Source: Thauera propionica
GTDB taxonomy: Bacteria > Pseudomonadota > Gammaproteobacteria > Burkholderiales > Rhodocyclaceae
Direction: 5' to 3'
Assembly (NCBI RefSeq): GCF_002245655.1
Contig: NZ_NOIH01000006.1
Span: 1 to 64,000 of the forward strand
DNA length: 64,000 nt
This document shows positions 6,572 through 12,461 of the stretch, one piece after another. The notes under the pieces are model-generated. The model was not told where the DNA came from. It saw nothing but the letters and a program-made list of their open reading frames with translations, and ran no database searches. The position numbers and the translations under genes were made by a program. How positions within the stretch are numbered: position 1 is the stretch's first letter; each line of letters opens with the position of its first letter.

Positions 6572-7225
6572 TCAGCCTGCTCCGGCCGGCAGGTCGCGCG
6601 CCGCTTCGGCGAGTTCGTCGCGGGTGTTGATGTTGCGGAAGGCGGCTTCCTCGTCATCGAAGGGCACTTCGACGACCTTCAGCGTGCCGTACCAGCGGTC
6701 GATCTTGCGCCCGCCGCTGGCCAGGAAGTCGCCGAGGTGGCCGGCGAGGTCGCGGCGGCACAGGCAGAACACCGGGTGCGGCTGGTCGAAGGTCTTGGCG
6801 ACTGCCAGTTGGGCGTCGGCCGCGTGCAGCGCGGCGGCCAGGCGCTCGACCAGATCGGCGGGCAGGAAGGGCGAGTCGCAGGGGGCGGTGACGACCAGCG
6901 GGTGGCCGGCGCGCGACAGGGCCGCGTGCAGCCCGGCCAGCGGGCCGGCGAAGCCGCCGATGTCGTCGCCGAACACCGGGTAGCCGAAAGCCTGCCATGC
7001 CGTGAGGTTCTGGTTGGCGTTGATGATCAGCTCGTCGACCTGGGGGGCGAGGCGTTCGAGCGCGTGCGCCGCCATCGGCCGTCCGGCGAGTTCGACCAGG
7101 CCCTTGTCGACGCCGCCCATGCGGCTGCCCTGGCCGCCGGCGAGCAGCACGCCGGTGATGCGGCGTTCGGCGGGGCGGGGGGCGTTCGGCGTGGCGGGGC
7201 TGGCGCTCATGGTTCTGTCCGTCAT
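6572..7225 (-). CDS. mobA: Molybdenum cofactor guanylyltransferase
   Basis: Transfers GMP from GTP to molybdopterin to make the bis-MGD cofactor used by formate dehydrogenase. The nucleotidyltransferase signature LLAGGQGSRMGGVDKGLVEL lies near the N-terminus. It is followed by PMAAHALERL, the metal-binding region VTAPCDSPFLP and the C-terminal FRNINTRDEL, all MobA features. ATG 7225 and ATG 7210 (MSASPATP) are both possible starts, the latter preceded by a weak GGACAG. It lies 26 bases after fdhD in the same direction, and its link to the divergent fdh operon is obvious. Confidence 0.92.
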   Translation of the reverse strand: MTDRTMSASPATPNAPRPAERRITGVLLAGGQGSRMGGVDKGLVELAGRPMAAHALERLAPQVDELIINANQNLTAWQAFGYPVFGDDIGGFAGPLAGLHAALSRAGHPLVVTAPCDSPFLPADLVERLAAALHAADAQLAVAKTFDQPHPVFCLCRRDLAGHLGDFLASGGRKIDRWYGTLKVVEVPFDDEEAAFRNINTRDELAEAARDLPAGAG

Positions 7226-7251
7226 GATGTGGTCTGTCGAAGGGCGGGCGT

Positions 7252-8079
7252 TCAGTCGCGCACGAAGCGGTCGGCGCCGGTGAACAGCAGGTGATGCTTG
7301 CCCTGTGCGCGTCCGACCATGGTCAGGCCGATGTTCTGTGCGATCTGCCAGCCCATGTGGGTCAGGCCCGAGCGCGACACCAGGAAGGGAATGCCCATCT
7401 GCGCGGTCTTGATCACCATCTCCGAGGTGAGCCGGCCGGTGGTGTAGAAGATCTTGTCCGCGCCCTCGAGCCCGTCCAGCCACATCTGGCCGGCGATGGC
7501 GTCCACCGCGTTGTGGCGGCCGACGTCCTCGAAGAACATCAGGATCTCGCAGCCGCCGGGCGTGGCCTGTGCCAGCGCGCAGCCGTGCACCGCGCCGGCC
7601 TGCTTGTAGATGGACTCGTGGTGGCGCACGGCCTCCATCAGCGCGTACAGCGTCGACTGCTTCAGCAGGCGGTCGTGTGGCAGACGCACCTGGTCGATCT
7701 CGTCCATCAAGCCGCCAAACACGGTGCCTTGGCCGCAGCCGGTCGTGACCGTGCGGCTGCCGAGCTTCTCGTCGGCGTCGCGCAGGCCGTTGCGGGTGGT
7801 CACCGACACCGCGTCGACCTCCCAGTCGACCTGCACCGAGGCGATCTCGTCTAGGCTGCGCACCAGACGCTGGTTTCGCAGCCAGCCGATGGTGAGCGCC
7901 TCGGGCGCGGCGCCCAGTGTCATCAGCGTGACGATCTCGCGCTTGTCCACGTAGAGCGTGAGCGGATGCTCGCCGGCGATGGCGGTGGGCACGGTTTCGC
8001 CATGCTCGTTGATGGCCGGGATCTCGACGGTGAGCGGGCGGCTGGCCTGGCTCAGCAGGGGGCGTTGGGACGCATTCAT
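7252..8079 (-). CDS. fdhD: Formate dehydrogenase accessory sulfurtransferase FdhD, 275 aa
   Basis: Transfers sulfur from the cysteine desulfurase IscS to the Mo-bisMGD cofactor before insertion in formate dehydrogenase. Family motifs include LYVDKREIVTLMTLG, GWLRNQRLVRSLDEI, MEDVGRHNA-type FFEDVGRHNAVDAIAG and FYTTGRLTSEMVIKTAQMG. The cysteine loop is TTGCGQGT with a single Cys, where E. coli has two in CxxC. Start ATG at 8079. It is the first gene of the minus-strand set with mobA and the HTH/COG1910 regulator, divergent from the DUF3305 gene across a 144-bp spacer. Confidence 0.95.
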   Translation of the reverse strand: MNASQRPLLSQASRPLTVEIPAINEHGETVPTAIAGEHPLTLYVDKREIVTLMTLGAAPEALTIGWLRNQRLVRSLDEIASVQVDWEVDAVSVTTRNGLRDADEKLGSRTVTTGCGQGTVFGGLMDEIDQVRLPHDRLLKQSTLYALMEAVRHHESIYKQAGAVHGCALAQATPGGCEILMFFEDVGRHNAVDAIAGQMWLDGLEGADKIFYTTGRLTSEMVIKTAQMGIPFLVSRSGLTHMGWQIAQNIGLTMVGRAQGKHHLLFTGADRFVRD

Positions 8080-8223
8080 CGGGGGCGTTCGCTGGGTTGC
8101 GGTAGGCGTCAGGCGGACGATTGTAGCGGCTTGCCGGCCAGGGGGTGGCGGGGCGCGCGGGTTTTCACGGTCGCGATGCGGCGATCGGCGACGTATGCTG
8201 TGGACTTCATAAGCCGATAAAAG

Positions 8224-8706
8224 ATGCGGGTGCGAGGCATGGAGAAATTCCCGGTTGCGGTGGTCATGGAGTGCCGCCGCCTGAACAATCCCTGGGTGGA
8301 CGAGGCCTGGGAGGCGGTGGGCGTGGTCCCCGCCTTCGATCTGGCCGATCCCGCGCCGGTCGAGATCGTGTCCGAGCCGGACCGCCGCCAGTGGCGCATC
8401 GGTGGCTGGGCGATCGAGCTGTTCCGCGACGAGGCGGACAACTACTTCCTCAACATGAGTTCGCCGATCCCCAAGGTGTTCGTGATGTGGCGCAAGGAAG
8501 GCGAACTGGCGCTGCCTGCGGCGGTGTCGGCGAGCTATGGCGAGGCGGCGCGCTGGCTGGATTCGGGCGAGCAGGTCGACGGTGTGCCGATGTCACGCGA
8601 GATCGCCGACTGGGTGGGCGATTTCGTCAACACGCACTACAAGCCGGCGCCGCGCAAGAAGGTGCGGCGCAACGACCCGTTGGCCCAGGACCGGGGGCGG
8701 GCGTGA
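8224..8706 (+). CDS. DUF3305 protein, formate dehydrogenase-associated, 160 aa
   Basis: Recognised as DUF3305 from KFPVAVVMECRRLNNPWVDEAWEAVGVVP near the N-terminus and from its neighbours. The middle carries IELFRDEADNYFLNMSSPIPKVFVMWR, and the C-terminus is basic (KPAPRKKVRRNDP). Such proteins are found beside membrane formate dehydrogenase genes in proteobacteria, but their biochemical role is unknown to me. ATG 8224 is used; ATG 8239 (MEKFPVAV) fits the family start better, but its GAGG is too close to be a good ribosome-binding site. The stop overlaps the DUF3306 start (GTGA). A TATGCT hexamer near 8194 may be its -10. Confidence 0.8.
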   Translation: MRVRGMEKFPVAVVMECRRLNNPWVDEAWEAVGVVPAFDLADPAPVEIVSEPDRRQWRIGGWAIELFRDEADNYFLNMSSPIPKVFVMWRKEGELALPAAVSASYGEAARWLDSGEQVDGVPMSREIADWVGDFVNTHYKPAPRKKVRRNDPLAQDRGRA

Positions 8707-9326
8707 GCGCGGGCGGCTTCCTGTCGCGTTGGTCGAAGCGCAAGCTGGCCGCTTCGCTTTCCGCTGCCAGCCAACCGGCGGCGGCCGAAGCGGGCGTGAC
8801 CGCCGACGCCGATGCGCGGGTTTCCGTTGACGCGGCTGATGGGCTGTCTGCGGGCGTCGCAGGCGAAGCGCGGGACCGTGCCGCGGTCGAAGCCGCGCTG
8901 CCGCCGGTCGAGGAGCTGACGCTGGCATCCGATTTCACCGCTTTCCTGAAGGAAGAGGTCAGCGAGTCGCTGCGCAGGCAGGCGCTGAAGAAGCTCTTCG
9001 CCGATCCGCATTTCAACCAGATGGACGGGCTGGACATCTATATCGACGACTACTCGATCGCCGACCCGATTCCGCCGTCGATGATGGAGAAGCTCAGGCA
9101 CGCGCGTGAGTGGCTGGACGACGTCGAGGAGAAAACCGAGGACGAAGCTGCCGGAGCCCGCGAAGAAGTCGCGAACGAGGCGGTGGGCGAGGCCGATGGT
9201 GCGCCCCGCGCCGTTCAGGACGACGATGCGGATGTCAGCGCCGAGGCTGGGGCAGAGTCTGGCAGCAACGCGCCGGACGAGATCGGTGCGGTAACGCCCC
9301 AGCCACGCCCGGCTGCTCGTGGTTGA
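8703..9326 (+). CDS. DUF3306 protein, 207 aa
   Basis: Starts at GTG, overlapping the previous stop by four bases. The N-terminal FLSRWSKRKL is the typical DUF3306 opening. The conserved core (residues about 75-135) has LTLASDFTAFLKEEVSESLRRQALKKLFADPHFNQMDGLDIYIDDYS and DPIPPSMMEKL. Both flanks are low-complexity and rich in Ala, Glu and Asp. It is always seen near DUF3305 and formate dehydrogenase genes, so it is probably an assembly or maturation partner; function is not established. A 151-bp spacer with a possible sigma-54 type promoter follows. Confidence 0.82.
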   Translation: MSAGGFLSRWSKRKLAASLSAASQPAAAEAGVTADADARVSVDAADGLSAGVAGEARDRAAVEAALPPVEELTLASDFTAFLKEEVSESLRRQALKKLFADPHFNQMDGLDIYIDDYSIADPIPPSMMEKLRHAREWLDDVEEKTEDEAAGAREEVANEAVGEADGAPRAVQDDDADVSAEAGAESGSNAPDEIGAVTPQPRPAARG

Positions 9327-9433
9327 TCCGGACAAAACGGCTCGGTCGGGACAATTTGTCGCACGTGTCGTCTGGCGGGGCTCCAAGGGTGATCGGTTTT
9401 GGCGCTTCTGGCGCTAATCGCGCTTCCTCCGCT

Positions 9434-9447
9434 GGCCCGCGGAGTGC
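9434..9447 (+). promoter_or_regulatory. Possible sigma-54 type promoter before the fdh operon
   Basis: GG at 9434-9435 and GC at 9446-9447 are separated by exactly ten bases within TGGCCCGCGGAGTGCTT, resembling TGGCACG-N4-TTGCW. It lies 30 bases before the start of the multi-Fe-S gene. One mismatch falls in each box, and no activator site is visible. Confidence 0.35.
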
Positions 9448-9477
9448 TTCTTATGAATAGATCCAACGGATGCATCG

Positions 9478-11574
9478 ATGCAGAACACCCAGAAACAGAT
9501 TCATCTCTGCGACTGTAATCGCAGCTTCAGTCTCGACGCCGAGCGGCTGGCCGCTGGGGCGGGCAGTCTTGCGTGTCATCACGCCCTGTGTGGCGCTGAG
9601 CTGCCGGCGCTGGAAACCGACTTGGCGGCGGGGCGCGACGTCTTCGTGTCCTGTACGCAGGAAACCGCGCTGTTCGGCGAACTGGCCGAGTCGCAGCAGG
9701 CCGGCCAGCGCATTCACTTCTTCAATCTGCGCGAGAACGCCGGCTGGTCGGCCGAATCCGCGCAGGCCACGCCCAAGCTCGCTGCGCTGATCGCCGCCGC
9801 GATCACTTTGCCGGAACCGGAGCCGGTGCCCGCGGTGCAGATGCGCGCCGGCCGCAGCCTGCTGATCATCGGCGAGGCGGGCGTTGCGCTGGGCTGGGCC
9901 GAGCGCTTGGCAGGCAGTTTCGAACCCGCGGTGCTGATCACCCAGCGCGCCGGTGAGGTTGAGCTGCCGGCGGTCAATGAATACCCGGTGTGGTCGGGCA
10001 AGCCGATGAAGCTGTCCGGCCACCTCGGTGCCTTCGAGCTGCACTGGGCGCAGCAGAACCCGATCGACCTCGAGCTGTGCGTGCGCTGCAACGCCTGCGT
10101 CAAGGCCTGTCCGGAAGGCGCCATCGGTTTCGACCTGCAGGTCGACCTCGACGCCTGTCGCAGCCACCGTGCCTGCGTCGCCGCCTGTAGCGAGATCGGC
10201 GCGATCGACTTTGCGCGCAAGGATGTCGCCCGCAGCGAGCGTTTCGACCTGGTGCTGGACCTGTCCGCGGAGCCGCTGCTGAAGCGCGTCGAACTGCCCG
10301 ACGGCTACGCCGCGCCGGGCCGCGACCCGTTCGAGCAGGCGTTGGCAGTGCAGGGGCTGGGCGAATTCGTCGGCGAGTTCGAGAAGCCGCGCTACGTCGC
10401 CTTCGACGCCGGGCTGTGCGCGCACAGCCGCTCGAAGAAGACGGGCTGTACGAACTGCATCGAGGTCTGCGCCACCGATGCGATTCGCTCCAATGGCGAC
10501 GTGATCGCGGTCGACCCCTACCTCTGCAAGGGCTGTGGCACCTGCAGCACGGTGTGTCCGTCGGGCGCCCTGGGCTTCCAGTTCCCGCGTGTGCCGGACC
10601 TGGGGCAGCGGGTGAAGACGCTGCTGGCCGAGTATGCGCAGGCCGGCGGCACGGATGCCTGCATCCTGTTCCACGCTGCCGAGGCCGGCACGGCCACAAT
10701 CGGCCGGCTCGCGCGCCGCGGCCGCGGACTGCCGGCGCGGGTGATTCCGGTCGAGGTGTGGAGCGCGGATGCGGTCGGGCTGGACCTGATGCTCGGCAGC
10801 CTGGCGCTGGGCGCCTGCCAGGTGGCGGTGCTTGCTGCCGGCAGCCATGATGCCGCGCCGCTGAAGGCACAGGCCGGGCATGGCCAGACCATCCTCTCGG
10901 CGCTCGGCTACACCGGCGAACATCTGCGCATCATCGAGGCCGACGCCGACGACTGGCAGGCGCTGGAAACCGCGCTGTGGTCGTGGGCGCCGGCCGCCGC
11001 TGTCGCCGCGCCGGCGCGTTTCCGCCTGCTGCCGAAGAAACGCGAAACGCTGGATTTCGCACTGCGCCACCTCGTCGAGCACGCCCCTGCGGCGAAAGCC
11101 GAGGCGGGCCTGCCGGCGGCGATCGCGCTGAAGGCCGGCGCGCCTTTCGGCCAGGTCATCGCGTCCGACGCCTGTACGCTGTGCATGGCCTGTACCGGCG
11201 CCTGTCCGGCGAGCGCCTTGCGCGCATCGGGCGACAGCTATCGCCTCGAGTTCGTCGAGAAGAACTGCCTGCAGTGCGGCCTGTGCGTGAGTTCCTGTCC
11301 GGAGTCGGCGCTGAGCCTCGAGCCGCGCCTGCTGCTGACGGAAGACGCACGCCGCGCCCGCGCGCTGCGCGAGGCCGATGTCTTCCACTGCACCGCCTGT
11401 GGCAAGGCGATGGGCGCGACGCCGCTGATCGAAGCCATGATCGCCCGCCTGTCCGGCCATTCCATGTTCGCCACCGAGGCCGAGCGCGCCCGCCTGCGCA
11501 TGTGTGCCGACTGTCGCGTGATCGACATGATGAAGACCGAACCGGCGGTCAAAGCCTGGGACCTGAGCGAATGA
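9478..11574 (+). CDS. Multi-[4Fe-4S] cluster protein of the formate dehydrogenase operon, 698 aa
   Basis: Large cytoplasmic iron-sulfur protein with no signal peptide. Cysteine sets are at 201/204/207/211, 227/233/237, 314/324/327/331, 350/353/356/360, 566/569/572/576 and 597/600/603/607. A zinc-ribbon-like pair lies at 638/641 with 676/679, and an extra Cys-rich N-terminus at 11-38. Residues about 390-500 contain VIPVEVWSADAVGLDLML ... CQVAVLAAGSHDAAPLK ... ALGYTGEHLRIIEADADDW. This recalls the FlpD/MvhD hydrogenase-subunit domain with its cysteines lost; that similarity is my inference. Placed between DUF3306 and the chaperone gene and overlapping the latter, it may carry electrons to or from formate dehydrogenase or serve its maturation. 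Confidence 0.8.
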   Translation: MQNTQKQIHLCDCNRSFSLDAERLAAGAGSLACHHALCGAELPALETDLAAGRDVFVSCTQETALFGELAESQQAGQRIHFFNLRENAGWSAESAQATPKLAALIAAAITLPEPEPVPAVQMRAGRSLLIIGEAGVALGWAERLAGSFEPAVLITQRAGEVELPAVNEYPVWSGKPMKLSGHLGAFELHWAQQNPIDLELCVRCNACVKACPEGAIGFDLQVDLDACRSHRACVAACSEIGAIDFARKDVARSERFDLVLDLSAEPLLKRVELPDGYAAPGRDPFEQALAVQGLGEFVGEFEKPRYVAFDAGLCAHSRSKKTGCTNCIEVCATDAIRSNGDVIAVDPYLCKGCGTCSTVCPSGALGFQFPRVPDLGQRVKTLLAEYAQAGGTDACILFHAAEAGTATIGRLARRGRGLPARVIPVEVWSADAVGLDLMLGSLALGACQVAVLAAGSHDAAPLKAQAGHGQTILSALGYTGEHLRIIEADADDWQALETALWSWAPAAAVAAPARFRLLPKKRETLDFALRHLVEHAPAAKAEAGLPAAIALKAGAPFGQVIASDACTLCMACTGACPASALRASGDSYRLEFVEKNCLQCGLCVSSCPESALSLEPRLLLTEDARRARALREADVFHCTACGKAMGATPLIEAMIARLSGHSMFATEAERARLRMCADCRVIDMMKTEPAVKAWDLSE

Positions 11575-12206
11575 GCGCGCCGATTTCCATCCAGTCGCAG
11601 CCGACCTGGTCCGAGGAGGACCGCGCGCGCGCCGACCACTACGCGCTGCTGGCGCGCCTGTTCCATGCCGCGCCCGACGCGGCGCTGCTCGACGCGCTGG
11701 TGCAGGCCGGGCGCAGCCTGGGCGGCACTGAGGGGGCGCTGCCGCAGGCCTGGGCCGCGCTTGCGGCGGTCGCATCCAGCCTGCCGCTGCAAGACGTGCG
11801 CGCCGAGTTCGATGCGCTCTTCGTCAGCGTTTCCAAGCCGGTCGTGATGACGAACGGCTCCTGGTACATCACCGGTTTCCTGCAGGAGGAGCCGCTGGCC
11901 GATCTGCGCGAGGATCTGGCCGAACTTGGCCTGGGGCGCCGCCAGGGCGTGACCGAGACCGAGGACCACATCGCCGCGCTGGCCGAGGTGATGCGCCACC
12001 TGGTGTTGACCGGACCGGACGGGGCAGGGCTGGCGCGGCAGCAGCGTTTCTTCGGCCGCCACATCGCGCCCTGGTATGCGGACCTGGCGGCAGCCCTGGC
12101 GAAGGCGCCGGGAGTGGATTTTTATGCGAGGGTCGGCGCGTTGCTGCTGGCCTTCATGGACATCGAACGCGAGGCGTTCGACATGCTGGAGGCGCCCGCC
12201 GAATGA
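11571..12206 (+). CDS. TorD/DmsD-family molecular chaperone, 211 aa
   Basis: All-helical chaperone that binds the Tat signal or apo-form of molybdoenzymes before export. The family core is DVRAEFDALFVSVSKPVVMTNGSWYITGFLQEEPLADLREDLAELGL (residues 78-124), followed by TETEDHIAALAEVMRHL. The signature (E-x-x-x-LF ... P-x-x-S-x-Y) is here in a modified form with NGSWY. ATG overlaps the previous stop (ATGA), showing tight coupling. The client is probably the catalytic subunit encoded two genes downstream. Confidence 0.88.
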   Translation: MSAPISIQSQPTWSEEDRARADHYALLARLFHAAPDAALLDALVQAGRSLGGTEGALPQAWAALAAVASSLPLQDVRAEFDALFVSVSKPVVMTNGSWYITGFLQEEPLADLREDLAELGLGRRQGVTETEDHIAALAEVMRHLVLTGPDGAGLARQQRFFGRHIAPWYADLAAALAKAPGVDFYARVGALLLAFMDIEREAFDMLEAPAE

Positions 12207-12241
12207 GCGGCGCCGGACCTTTATCGAAGGGGAGAGCGAGG

Positions 12242-12448
12242 ATGAAAGACGACAACACGAAGCTGTCGCGGCGGAATTTCCTGATGGCGATCGGTGCCAG
12301 TGGCGCCGCGGGTGCAGCGGCACTGGCCGCCACCGCGACCAAGACGGTGCCGGGCGCTGCGCAGGCCGTCGAGACCGCCCGCCGCGAGGAAGCGGACAAG
12401 GGTGTGAGCGAGCTCATGCGCAATTACTACCGCAGCGCGCGGGTCTGA
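12242..12448 (+). CDS. Small twin-arginine protein of formate dehydrogenase, 68 aa
   Basis: Short protein with a Tat signal (LSRRNFLMAIGASGAAGAAALAA, residues 7-29) and a short tail ending LMRNYYRSARV. It matches the formate dehydrogenase-region Tat target family seen just before fdh catalytic subunit genes. The start at 12242 has GAGAGCGAGG directly upstream; the longer frame from 12203 overlaps the chaperone gene. It may escort or stabilise the catalytic subunit during export, but its role is not proven. Confidence 0.85.
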   Translation: MKDDNTKLSRRNFLMAIGASGAAGAAALAATATKTVPGAAQAVETARREEADKGVSELMRNYYRSARV

Positions 12449-12461
12449 GGAGGACGCGACG

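Noticed and set aside
9451-11775. Long minus-strand open frame of 774 codons opposite the multi-Fe-S gene
   Set aside because: Low-complexity Arg/Ala/Gly-rich translation without any motif. The plus-strand product has clear Cys motifs and the usual operon context. Typical shadow of a GC-rich gene.
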